From Oscillospiraceae bacterium (GTDB lineage: Bacteria; Bacillota; Clostridia; Oscillospirales; Oscillospiraceae): a DNA stretch of 64,000 bases. Position 1 is the stretch's first letter; the number at the start of each line of letters is the position of its first letter. Of the stretch, positions 16,868 to 25,301 are shown in pieces. The notes under the pieces were generated by a model. That model had not been told where the DNA came from and made no database searches. It worked only from the letters and a program-made list of their open reading frames with translations. Where the stretch lies: contig CACYWG010000006.1 in assembly GCA_902778115.1 (NCBI GenBank), positions 1 through 64,000 on the forward strand, written 5' to 3'. A program made the position numbers and the translations under genes.

Positions 16868-17691
16868 CCCCCTCCCTCGAAAATGGATTTCAATAGTTGC
16901 TGATTTTCTTCCCGCTGCCCGTGACGGAGGCTCGGCCCCGAAAACAGAACAGGCGTGGTCATGGAAAGCACCCGGTCGTATACCCGCGCCCGGTCGGTGT
17001 CCTGCGGATGTTTCAGCTCTTGTAGCGTCAGATTGGTGGTCACGATCAGCGGCTTCCCGCTGAGATATCGCCCATCGATCACTTGATATACAGTCTCCAG
17101 CCCAAACTTGGTATCGCGCTCCATACCGAAATCATCCAGAATGAGCAGCGGATAGGCGCAGAGCTTTTGAATGTACTCCATCCGGCCTTCAAAATCGTGG
17201 TCGATCACAGCGGCGAGATTCGTCATGCAGACCGGCACCTCTTTTTCAATCAGCGCATTGGCGATACAGGCGGCAAGATAACTTTTCCCCGTACCGACGT
17301 CTCCCCAGAAAAGCAGCCCTGCATTCTGGCTTACGACAGCATCCCAGCGTTCTGCATAGCGGCGGCACTGTTCCAGTCGTTCCGTGCGGATCGGCGCGGC
17401 ATCAAACGTCCACTTCCGCATGATCGGATTCTGAAAACCCTGCTGCCGCAGTCGGAATACCGTGTGCCGGTGCTGCTGTTCCCGGTATTCCGCTTCCTGT
17501 TTAGCCTTCGCCTCCCGCTGGCAGCGGCATTGAACGGGATGGCGGTCTTTCCCGCCGAGAAGAAACCCGCCCTCAAAGAAAGCCTCTTTCGGCTCTCCGC
17601 AGACGCCGCAGCGGAGCAGTCCATCCTCGCCGCGATAATCTTTTTCTCCCGGCTCTACCGTCGGAACATGGATCATATTTTCTATATTCAT
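16861..17691 (-). CDS. DnaC-like ATPase (helicase loader)
   Basis: 276 residues. The N-terminus has a Cys4 zinc-binding pattern (CGVCGEP ... CRCQ; Cys28, 31, 55, 57). The AAA+ core has Walker A GDVGTGKS (130-137), Walker B LLILDDFG and an arginine-rich C-terminal part. It matches the DnaC/IstB-type loaders found beside RepA-like initiators in clostridial elements, where they recruit the replicative helicase. It overlaps the initiator gene by 4 bp. Confidence 0.88.
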   Translation of the reverse strand: MNIENMIHVPTVEPGEKDYRGEDGLLRCGVCGEPKEAFFEGGFLLGGKDRHPVQCRCQREAKAKQEAEYREQQHRHTVFRLRQQGFQNPIMRKWTFDAAPIRTERLEQCRRYAERWDAVVSQNAGLLFWGDVGTGKSYLAACIANALIEKEVPVCMTNLAAVIDHDFEGRMEYIQKLCAYPLLILDDFGMERDTKFGLETVYQVIDGRYLSGKPLIVTTNLTLQELKHPQDTDRARVYDRVLSMTTPVLFSGPSLRHGQREENQQLLKSIFEGGGC

Positions 17692-18110
17692 AAGCTGTCC
17701 TCCCCCTCGTAGCTGTAATCTCTGATTCCCGGATTGACAGCTCGTTTTTTCTTTCCTGTTTTTGTGTCTGGAATGATCTTCAAATAGATGCGGTTGACGC
17801 TGCTGTGCGGATGCGGCGCTTTCTCCAAAAGCCCTGCCCTTTCCAAATCCCGCAGCGCTGTTTTTACTGTGGTAAGCCCCTTGTGGACTGCCTTACACAT
17901 TTCTGATTCCGGGAACAGGATATATACCCGCCCGTCCTTATCCACCCAACCGTTCTTCTGGGAAAGCAGGGCGCGACTCAGCATCTGCGCATAAAGCAAT
18001 TTCGCCGTCGATGACAACGGGAGATCCATAAGAAAATTCGGGAACGGAATGTACTGTGGCCGCTGTGTATCACGCCGGATGTAAACAGGTGTTTGCTGTA
18101 TATCGCTCAT
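17688..18110 (-). CDS. Replication initiator, RepA_N-type
   Basis: 140 residues. The region PQYIPFPNFLMDLPLSSTAK and LLYAQMLSRALLSQKNGWVD is typical of RepA_N initiators of Firmicutes plasmids and mobile elements, followed by a winged-helix DNA-binding segment (AVHKGLTTVKTALRDLERAGLL) and a basic tail. It lacks the long C-terminal domain of plasmid RepA, a common reduction in integrated elements. The repeat arrays upstream (18,432-19,260) are the likely binding or origin region. Confidence 0.85.
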   Translation of the reverse strand: MSDIQQTPVYIRRDTQRPQYIPFPNFLMDLPLSSTAKLLYAQMLSRALLSQKNGWVDKDGRVYILFPESEMCKAVHKGLTTVKTALRDLERAGLLEKAPHPHSSVNRIYLKIIPDTKTGKKKRAVNPGIRDYSYEGEDSL

Positions 18111-18431
18111 CTGGTTTCCCCCTCTCTCGTTTCGTTTTTCGTCATCATCCTATTTGCCGCCCGCCCCCGGATGATGGGGAACATCCCAGCCCGCATCTGG
18201 CGAATGCGTCACAGGCCGTTTTACCTCTCCGAGGATCGCTCCGAGCTGCCCGATTGGGACAGGAGTATCATTGTCCCGCACAGGCTTCACCGCGATCTGG
18301 CCGGGCCACCCGGCCAGTTTATCTTCTCTGGTGATCGCTCCCCGGCATGGCCGGATCGTGGCGGCAGAAAGAATGTCGCTCCGCTCTGTACGGAAAGTAA
18401 CTGGGATGCTGTATATTCAGTTTTCAAAGAT

Positions 18432-18708
18432 CCCCTCACTTATAAGTGGGGACGGGTTTCAGCCGACCCTAACAGAATTTTTGAAAAAATCCTCTCACTT
18501 ATAAGTGGGGGATTAGCCGCAGAGTTTTTAACGGGCTTCCCGAAAAATTCCCCTCACTTAGAAGTGGGGACGGAATTCGGAAAATCTGGCGTCGAAAAGT
18601 CTGCTTTTTTTGAAAGTCCCTCTACTTATAAGTGGGGACGGATTTTGACCAAGTTGACGCAAGAAAACAGCAGAAATTTGAAAAAGCCCCTCACTTAGAA
18701 GTGGGGAC
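18432..18708. repeat. Array of five palindromic repeats (candidate iterons)
   Basis: Copies of CCCCTCACTTATAAGTGGGG begin at 18,432, 18,491, 18,550, 18,618 and 18,687 (spacings 59, 59, 68, 69). Copies 3 and 5 have GA for TA at the centre; copies 2 and 4 vary at the left arm. Most are preceded by an A-rich TTTGAAAA-like block and followed by GACGG. The repeated near-palindrome upstream of repA suggests initiator binding sites. Confidence 0.78.
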
Positions 18709-18784
18709 GCAGGACGCACAACGCTAACGGGAATTTTCAAATTTTTCTCTGAATTTTTTTGCCGTGCGCAGTACGTGCGGAAAC

Positions 18785-18827
18785 AAAAAATCCGTGGCCG
18801 CCGGGATCGCTCCCGATGGTCACGGAT
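18785..18827 (-). terminator. Hairpin upstream of repA with T-run on minus strand
   Basis: ATCCGTG (18,790-18,796) pairs with CACGGAT (18,821-18,827), with a nested CGGGA/TCCCG stem. Read leftward it is followed by TTTTTTGTTT. It sits 0.7 kb upstream of repA and could end a leader or counter-transcript. Confidence 0.6.
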
Positions 18828-18988
18828 GACGGAACTATCATTTTGAAAAAATGATCCCGCAGCGCATTTTATGAAATGGCTGGGGCTGTGAAATTCGCAG
18901 GATTGAACTGTGCGGGCTTGGGGTGCAGATAACCCCAACAAGGGCATGGACAGAAAACGAAAAATGAGTTTTTGGCTGCCAAGGAGAA

Positions 18989-19260
18989 ACTTGCTCTGGC
19001 AAGTTTTCATCCGGGGCGGGCAAAGACGAAAATGAGTTTTTGCATCCCAAGGCGTAACTTGCTCTTAGCAAGATCGCCGGTGCAGCCGCCGATACAAAAA
19101 GCTTTTTTGTAACACAGCGCGAAACTTGCTCTTAGCAAGTGATAGCCGTGGAAAAAGGTTTTTGTTAAACAAGGCGAAACTTGCTCTGGCAAGTGAGACG
19201 TGGCGGCGCAGGGACAAAAATGAGTTTTTGAACCTCGGGGAGAATCTTGCTCTAAGCATG
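18989..19260. repeat. Five CTTGCTC/GCAAG dyads
   Basis: Dyads of the form ACTTGCTCTTAGCAAGT start at about 18,989, 19,057, 19,124, 19,179 and 19,245 (spacings 55-68 bp). Copies 1 and 4 have TGG in the loop, and the last copy is degenerate. Each is preceded by AAGGCGAAA-like bases, and three by AAAATGAGTTTTTG. The spacing is similar to the palindrome array next to it. Confidence 0.75.
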
Positions 19261-19311
19261 ATCCTCCCCGCAGCTTTTTTGAAAAACCGACCATTTTCTG
19301 AATATTCGGTC

Positions 19312-19340
19312 TGTAAAAATGCCGCTTTCCATGCTATAAT
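19312..19340 (+). promoter_or_regulatory. Possible promoter for the restriction-modification genes
   Basis: A perfect TATAAT lies at 19,335-19,340, about 205 bp before the methyltransferase ATG. The -35 position (TGTAAA) is poor. Confidence 0.4.
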
Positions 19341-19545
19341 TTAATTTGAGATTTTGTGCGCAGCGCTTTTGGCGTAAATGATGTGCCTCGTCGAAAACGA
19401 TCACACCGTAGCAGCGCACTTAGGAGCATTAGGCCGTACTTCACAGGGTCGCAGGTCGTGAGAATTTTTAGTCCTGCGGCTTCACGATAAATCCTTTATC
19501 ACAACGGCTGCTCTCTTTCATCGGATACGAAAGCAGGGTGACGGC

Positions 19546-20271
19546 ATGAGTACACAAGTGAAATCCAGACAGCGCGTGTCTGACCACGGCGAGGTCTTTA
19601 CCTCCGAGCGCGAGGTCAACGCCATGCTGGATCTGGTGAAACAGGAAACAGAGCGCGTGGATTCCCGATTTCTGGAGCCCGCCTGCGGTGATGGAAATTT
19701 CGTTGCGGAGATCCTGCGGCGCAAGCTGGAAGCTGCAAAAAAACGCGCGACGCCCCCGCGAAAAAAGAAGCCCCTGCCCGCTGAGTTTGAGCGCCAGTCG
19801 GTAATCGCTGTGGCAAGCATCTACGGCGTAGATCTGCTGCTGGATAACGTGCAGGCCTGCCGGGAGCGCCTGTATGAGATTTGGAACGACAGCTACAGCG
19901 CCATATGCGGCAAAGAGGTAAACGAGGACTGCCGCGCCGCCGTGCGTTTTATCCTATCCCGGAACATCGTATGCGGCAACGCACTGAGCATGAAAGAGGT
20001 TGACGAGAACGGCGCGGACACGGAGGCCCCGATCGTTTTTTCCGAGTGGTCGTTCATCATGGGCGACAAAATGCAGCGCAAGGATTTTCGCTTTGACAAG
20101 CTGCTGGCCGGTGACTATGAGGCCACGGCGAAAGAACGAAAAAAGCGCACCCGCCCGGAAGAAGAACTTGGGCAGATGAGCCTGCTGTTGGAGCCGCAGC
20201 CCAGCGACGAGGGCGAGCTGCTGGCCTCATACATTGCGGATTACAGGAGGATACAGGATCATGGCGAGTAA
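19546..20271 (+). CDS. Methyltransferase-like subunit of a restriction-modification system
   Basis: 241 residues. HGEVFTSEREVNAMLDL and the SAM-binding motif I FLEPACGDGNF are typical of N6-adenine methyltransferases, followed by YGVDLLLDNVQACRERL. The catalytic NPPY motif is not visible where expected, and the C-terminal part is short and charged. It overlaps a full-length methyltransferase gene by 11 bp. I infer a paralogous, perhaps non-catalytic SAM-binding subunit or a partner for the second enzyme. Confidence 0.8.
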   Translation: MSTQVKSRQRVSDHGEVFTSEREVNAMLDLVKQETERVDSRFLEPACGDGNFVAEILRRKLEAAKKRATPPRKKKPLPAEFERQSVIAVASIYGVDLLLDNVQACRERLYEIWNDSYSAICGKEVNEDCRAAVRFILSRNIVCGNALSMKEVDENGADTEAPIVFSEWSFIMGDKMQRKDFRFDKLLAGDYEATAKERKKRTRPEEELGQMSLLLEPQPSDEGELLASYIADYRRIQDHGE

Positions 20272-21775
20272 TCTTTACAATACGATGTATAACCCGGACG
20301 TTCTTTCCTGCATTGCAAACCTTTCCAACGACGAGGTATTCACCCCGCCGGAGGTCGCAAACGCCATGCTGGATCTTCTGCCGCAGGAACTGTTCTCCGA
20401 TCCCAATACCACTTTCTTGGATCCCGCCACAAAAAGCGGCGTCTTCCTCCGGGAGATCGCCAAGCGGCTGCTGAAAGGGCTGGAGCCGATCTACCCCGAT
20501 CTGCAGGAGCGCACGGATCATATTTTCCAGCATCAGCTTTACGGCATTGCCATTACGGAGCTGACAGCGCATCTTTCCCGGCGCAGTCTGTATTGCTCGA
20601 AATTTGCAAACGGCCCGTATTCCGTCACGCATTTCGATGCCGTGGACGGCAATGTGCGATTCAAGAATATCAAGCACCGCTGGCAGAACGGGAAATGCGT
20701 GTTCTGCGGCGCGTCTCAGAAAGAATATGACCGCGCCGATGATCTGGAGACGCACGCCTATGAGATGATCCACACCACGAAGCCGGAGGAGATTTTCAAG
20801 ATGAAATTTGACGTGATAATCGGAAATCCGCCGTATCAATTGAACGATGCTGGCAATGGCGTAAGTGCTGCACCTATTTTCCAGTATTTTGTTGAGCAAG
20901 CAAAAAAACTGAATCCGCGGTTCTTGTCTATGATTATCCCGGCACGGTGGTATGCAGGTGGTAAGGGCTTGGATGCGTTTCGAGATGTAATGCTTCATGA
21001 CAAGCGCGTAAGAAAACTTGTAGACTATGAATCCAGTAAAGATTGTTTTGACGGTGTCAATATTGCTGGCGGTATTTGCTATTTTCTTTGGGATCGGGAT
21101 AATACTGGAGATTGTGAAATCACAAATATGATTAGCGGAGAAGGCACAACATTGGAGCGGCCTTTAGATGAATTTCCGATACTTATTCGGTCAAACACTG
21201 CGATTTCCATTGTGCATAAGGTGCTATCAAAAACTTCCGATATGTGGAGCGATCATGCTTATCCAAGAAATCCGTTTGGATTTGCAACTAATTATCGTGG
21301 CCGCACTCAGAAACGTAGTGGTGATATTGAATTGCTAACAAGCAAGGGATTCCAATATGTTTCCAATAATGAGGTTGTAAAAAATCGAGATATTATTAAC
21401 TTCTATAAGATACTGATTGGCCGTCTGGTTCCCAGTAACGGAGAATTGGATGTAGACCCGAAAGATGGGTATAAGGTTATTACTGACACCCGTATTATCG
21501 GGCCGGGACAAATCAATACTGAAACATATTTGGATATTGGGGTGTTTCCTACCGAACAAGAGGCCATCAATTTCGAGAAGTACTTGAAGTGCAAATTCAC
21601 ACGATATCTTTTGCGACAGGCCATTTCTTCTTTGAATGTAACAAGAGAGTGCTTTAGGTTTGTTCCTTGCGAGGATTTTACAGAGGAATGGAATGACGCA
21701 AAGCTCTATGCCAAGTATGGCCTCACTGACGATGAGATTGCAGTGGTCGAATACACTATCAGACCTATGGAATAA
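20261..21775 (+). CDS. N6-adenine DNA methyltransferase (Eco57I-type)
   Basis: 504 residues from ATG 20,261 (CAGGAGG upstream). DEVFTPPEVANAMLDLL and motif I TFLDPATKSGVF bind SAM. A small Cys-containing insert (CVFCGAS) precedes the catalytic motif IV NPPYQ. The C-terminal about 250 residues, more AT-rich than the rest, presumably recognise the target. It should methylate adenine in host DNA and protect it from the nuclease/helicase encoded next. The lower GC of the 3' half suggests exchange of the recognition domain. Confidence 0.88.
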   Translation: MASNLYNTMYNPDVLSCIANLSNDEVFTPPEVANAMLDLLPQELFSDPNTTFLDPATKSGVFLREIAKRLLKGLEPIYPDLQERTDHIFQHQLYGIAITELTAHLSRRSLYCSKFANGPYSVTHFDAVDGNVRFKNIKHRWQNGKCVFCGASQKEYDRADDLETHAYEMIHTTKPEEIFKMKFDVIIGNPPYQLNDAGNGVSAAPIFQYFVEQAKKLNPRFLSMIIPARWYAGGKGLDAFRDVMLHDKRVRKLVDYESSKDCFDGVNIAGGICYFLWDRDNTGDCEITNMISGEGTTLERPLDEFPILIRSNTAISIVHKVLSKTSDMWSDHAYPRNPFGFATNYRGRTQKRSGDIELLTSKGFQYVSNNEVVKNRDIINFYKILIGRLVPSNGELDVDPKDGYKVITDTRIIGPGQINTETYLDIGVFPTEQEAINFEKYLKCKFTRYLLRQAISSLNVTRECFRFVPCEDFTEEWNDAKLYAKYGLTDDEIAVVEYTIRPME

Positions 21776-21791
21776 GAGGGGGTGACGAATA

Positions 21792-24767
21792 ATGCCGGAT
21801 AGATTTGAAGATTTTGTCCATCAACGGCCGGAATCGCACCCGATGATCTATGCCTATGAGGATACCAACCCTCAGTATAAGGGCATGCTGAAAGTCGGCT
21901 ATACGGCGATCGACGTGGACAAGCGGGTGGCGCAGCAGTATCCCACCAAGCGCCCGGACGGCAGCGTTCCCTATCGAATCGTGCTGCGGGAGTCCGCCAT
22001 GTACCCGGACGGCACTTCTTTCACCGATCATGAAGTCCATCGGATGCTCCGCTATAAACAGATCACCGGCATGGGCGGTGAATGGTTCAAATGCACGGTG
22101 GACGATGTAAGAGCCGCGATCCTTGCCGTGCGCACCGGCTCTGCCAACACGGAAAACCGCACGCGGGCTTTTGCCATGCGCCCGGAGCAGGCCGACGCGG
22201 TAAAAAAGACGATCGCCTATTTCAAATCGGCCTATGAGGAACACAGCGGACGGACGCCGAAATTCCTCTGGAACGCCAAGATGCGCTTCGGCAAGACCTT
22301 TGCCGCCTATCAGCTGGCAAAGAAAATGGGCATGAAGCGTGTGCTGATCCTCACCTTCAAACCGGCTGTGCAGACCGCTTGGCGGGAAGATCTGCTGACC
22401 CATGTGGATTTTGAGGGCTGGCAGTTTATCTCCCGCCCGCAGAGCTACGGGGAGCCGGGCATGGACGCGCAGTACAGGAAAGCGGACAAGTCCAAGCCCA
22501 TTGTGTGCTTCGGCTCCTTTCAGGATTTCCTCGGCGTGAACAAGGAAACGGGCGGAATCAAAGCCAATAACGAGTGGGTACATACCACCAACTGGGATCT
22601 GGTCATTTTCGATGAATACCATTTCGGCGCATGGAAGGACAGCGCCAAAAAGCTCTTTGAGCAGGACGAGGACACCTACGAGGAAGATCTGAGCAAATAT
22701 GACGCGGGCAACGCCTACGATGAAACGTGGCTGCCGATCACCACGACCTATTACCTCTATCTCTCCGGCACGCCGTTCCGGGCACTGAACTCCGGTGAGT
22801 TTATCGAGGAACAGATCTATAACTGGACATATTCGGACGAACAGCGGGCAAAGGCAGAATGGCCCCGGCTCTCCAGCTTCCCGGAATACAGGGCCAAGCC
22901 CGGAGACACAAATCCGTATGAGGCGCTGCCCCGGATGGTCATGCTGACCTATAAGATCCCGGAGAGCATTCAGCGGATCGCGAAGCAGGGCGAGTTTGAC
23001 GAATTTGATCTGAACGTGTTCTTCTCCGCAGAGGGCAAGGGCGAAGATGCGCATTTCGTCTATGAGGACTACGTTCAAAAATGGCTGGATCTGATCCGCG
23101 GCTCCTATCTGGAGACCAGCGTTGATGAATTGAAGCTGGGCGCACAGAAGCCGCCCATGCCCTATTCCGATACCCGCCTTTTGAGCGTTCTGTCGCATAC
23201 GCTGTGGTTCATGCCCAATGTGGCATCCTGCTACGCTATGGCGAATCTGTTGGCGCAGAAGCAAAACGCATTCTTCCATGATTACAAGGTCAATGTCTGC
23301 GCCGGGACGCAGGCCGGGATCGGCGTGGCAGCGCTGGAACCGGTGCGCCGCAGCATGGGCGACCCGCTGGAGACCAAGACGATCACGCTCTCCTGCGGCA
23401 AGCTGACCACCGGCGTCACGATCAAGCCGTGGACGGGAATCTTTATGCTGCGCAATCTCTCCAGCCCGGAGACCTATTTCCAAGCGGCGTTCCGCGTGCA
23501 AAGCCCGTGGGAGGTCACTACGGATGACGGGAAGAAAGAGATCGTCAAACGGGAGTGCTATGTTTTTGACTTTGCTCTGGATCGCGCCCTGCGGCAGATC
23601 TCCGACTATAGCTGCCGTCTCAACGTCGCAGAAAGCAATCCGGAGAAAAAGGTCGGTGATTTTATCAGCTTCCTGCCGGTGCTGGCCTATGACGGGAGCG
23701 CCATGCGGCAAGTCAACGCAGCGGAAATACTGGATATCGCCATGGCCGGTACGTCGGCAACGCTCCTTGCCAAGCGCTGGGAGAGCGCCTTACTGGTCAA
23801 CGTGGACAATGAGACGCTTTCGCGGCTGCTTGCCAGTGAAGAAGCCATGGACGCGCTCATGCGCATTGAGGGCTTCCGCAGTCTGAACGCCGACATTGAG
23901 ACGATCATCAACAAGTCCAACGCGGTCAAGAAAGCGAAGCGCGACGGTGAAAAACTGACGCCAAAGGAAAAGAAGGAGCTGACAGAGGCAGAAAAAGAAT
24001 ACAAGTCCAAGCGGAAGATGATCCAGGAGAAGCTGATCAAGTTCGCTACCCGCGTGCCTGTATTCATGTATCTGACGGATTATCGGGAATACAGTCTGAA
24101 AGATGTTATCACGCAGCTGGAACCGGAACTGTTTAAGAAGGTCACGGGTCTTGATGTAAAGGATTTCGAGCTGCTGGTGTCGCTGAATGTCTTTAACGAG
24201 GCCTTGATGAACGACGCCGTGTATAAATTCAAGCGGTATGAGGATGCCAGCTTGATCTATACCGGTATCGATAAGCATACCGGCGAGGATGTGGGTCTGT
24301 ACAGCACCGTTATTTCCCGCGAGGCATACGACGCTATGGCGGGGCAGCTTGCTTCCTCCATGCAGGCAGATCCCCAGCGGGATGACGATATCCCGGAGCG
24401 CCCGGTATTTACGAATCTCTCCTATGAGGACGATGACGAGGACGAGCTGCCGATGGTCGCGGAGCCAAAACCCAAGTATGAGACGAAACGGACGCCGATC
24501 GTGCAGCCACAGAAGCCAGCGGCTGGCTCTACCTATCGCCCGTCTTATGTGCCTCCGACGCCAGCACCTATTGCTCCTGCCAAGCCGAAGATAACGGTAG
24601 ATACATCTGGTGTCCATGCGGGAACCATCGTCACGCATAAGGCATTCGGTACTGGACAGGTAAAGGGGATTGACGGCGCGATCATTGTCGTTACGTTTTC
24701 CGATGGCGATAAACGCTTCCAGTTCCCCGGCGCGTTCCAGCAGGGATTTTTGAAGCTGGATCAATAA
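21792..24767 (+). CDS. GIY-YIG nuclease fused to SF2 helicase (restriction subunit)
   Basis: 991 residues. The N-terminus is a GIY-YIG/T5orf172-type domain (about 18-115: MIYAYEDTN ... MLKVGYT, Arg45, Glu97). A superfamily 2 motor follows: Walker A region MRFGKT (164-169), DEYH box near 274, a serine-glycine motif LYLSGTPF and later helicase motifs. A Lys/Glu-rich helical segment and a Pro-rich linker lead to a C-terminal Tudor/SH3-like module (VTHKAFGTGQVKGID). It is encoded with two methyltransferase genes. This is the composition of an ATP-dependent restriction enzyme whose cleavage domain is GIY-YIG rather than the usual PD-(D/E)XK. Confidence 0.85.
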   Translation: MPDRFEDFVHQRPESHPMIYAYEDTNPQYKGMLKVGYTAIDVDKRVAQQYPTKRPDGSVPYRIVLRESAMYPDGTSFTDHEVHRMLRYKQITGMGGEWFKCTVDDVRAAILAVRTGSANTENRTRAFAMRPEQADAVKKTIAYFKSAYEEHSGRTPKFLWNAKMRFGKTFAAYQLAKKMGMKRVLILTFKPAVQTAWREDLLTHVDFEGWQFISRPQSYGEPGMDAQYRKADKSKPIVCFGSFQDFLGVNKETGGIKANNEWVHTTNWDLVIFDEYHFGAWKDSAKKLFEQDEDTYEEDLSKYDAGNAYDETWLPITTTYYLYLSGTPFRALNSGEFIEEQIYNWTYSDEQRAKAEWPRLSSFPEYRAKPGDTNPYEALPRMVMLTYKIPESIQRIAKQGEFDEFDLNVFFSAEGKGEDAHFVYEDYVQKWLDLIRGSYLETSVDELKLGAQKPPMPYSDTRLLSVLSHTLWFMPNVASCYAMANLLAQKQNAFFHDYKVNVCAGTQAGIGVAALEPVRRSMGDPLETKTITLSCGKLTTGVTIKPWTGIFMLRNLSSPETYFQAAFRVQSPWEVTTDDGKKEIVKRECYVFDFALDRALRQISDYSCRLNVAESNPEKKVGDFISFLPVLAYDGSAMRQVNAAEILDIAMAGTSATLLAKRWESALLVNVDNETLSRLLASEEAMDALMRIEGFRSLNADIETIINKSNAVKKAKRDGEKLTPKEKKELTEAEKEYKSKRKMIQEKLIKFATRVPVFMYLTDYREYSLKDVITQLEPELFKKVTGLDVKDFELLVSLNVFNEALMNDAVYKFKRYEDASLIYTGIDKHTGEDVGLYSTVISREAYDAMAGQLASSMQADPQRDDDIPERPVFTNLSYEDDDEDELPMVAEPKPKYETKRTPIVQPQKPAAGSTYRPSYVPPTPAPIAPAKPKITVDTSGVHAGTIVTHKAFGTGQVKGIDGAIIVVTFSDGDKRFQFPGAFQQGFLKLDQ

Positions 24768-24850
24768 GGATACAGGCAGTATTTATTGCATTCCCGATCC
24801 TTGCTTCTTTTGGGGTATATCTATATTCCCCATGATCAGAGAGGTGCGCC

Positions 24851-25057
24851 ATGCCCAATAAATACAGCCCCGGCGACACCGCATTTATCGTGGAAAGCGG
24901 GCGCTTCATCCGGGAAGTCACAGTGATCAAGCAGACCGGCGATTTCTGTACGCTTCGTTTTGCGGACAGCAACGGCGGGATCAAGGTGCGGGAAAGCAGA
25001 CTGTTCCCCACAAAAGAAGCAGCGGAGGCCAGCTTGCCAAAGAAAATGGGACGCTGA
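24851..25057 (+). CDS. Small beta-rich protein (68 aa)
   Basis: 68 residues with GAGAGG upstream. The pattern KYSPGDTAFIVESGRFIREV and the charged C-terminus suggest a small SH3-like barrel, and similar small proteins are common in clostridial mobile elements. The function is unknown. Confidence 0.65.
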   Translation: MPNKYSPGDTAFIVESGRFIREVTVIKQTGDFCTLRFADSNGGIKVRESRLFPTKEAAEASLPKKMGR

Positions 25058-25103
25058 CAAGAGCTTCCCTGTATAAAGGGTGCCTCAATCTCCGGGCATA
25101 GCA

Positions 25104-25143
25104 CAGCCCATCCGTGTTCATATGCGGGTGGGCTGTATTTTTT
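25104..25143 (+). terminator. Terminator after the restriction-modification cluster
   Basis: CAGCCCATCCG pairs with CGGGTGGGCTG across a 10-base loop, followed by TATTTTTTT. Confidence 0.85.
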
Positions 25144-25226
25144 TGCCCGCAAAACCGGCACAGCGCCGATGGGCGCGTGCGCTCATAGGCTTGCCATAAA
25201 TCCATACGGGAGGGGGTGATAACGCC

Positions 25227-25301
25227 ATGCAGACAAATAATCGGAAGGGAGGCATGTTCGCCATGGACAGGAAAAAGCGCATGAAAGTGAGGGCGGCATA
25301 A
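25227..25301 (+). CDS. 24-residue ORF coupled to the recombinase gene
   Basis: ATG at 25,227 has GGGAGGGGG upstream, and the TAA at 25,299 abuts the recombinase ATG at 25,302. The peptide is very basic (MDRKKRMKVRAA). It may only serve to couple translation of the recombinase. Confidence 0.4.
   Translation: MQTNNRKGGMFAMDRKKRMKVRAA

Larger units (their letters stand above)
18111..19545. other. Gene-free region, candidate replication origin
   Basis: 1.4 kb without a supportable gene between the leftward replication genes and the rightward restriction-modification genes. It contains five copies of a 20-bp palindrome (18,432-18,708), a minus-strand terminator-like hairpin (18,790-18,827), five CTTGCTC/GCAAG dyads (18,989-19,260), an isolated TGGCGTAAA (19,370) and a weak promoter before the methyltransferase gene. 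The 200 bases before 19,546 hold small dyads and no recognisable RNA. Confidence 0.6.

Noticed and set aside
18093..18698. A 201-codon plus-strand frame through the palindrome array
   Set aside because: The frame is open only because of the repeats, lacks a ribosome binding site and overlaps the opposite-strand repA start.
18432..18708. CRISPR array
   Set aside because: Repeats are full palindromes, the gaps vary by 10 bp, flanks of the repeats are conserved into the gaps, and no cas gene is near.
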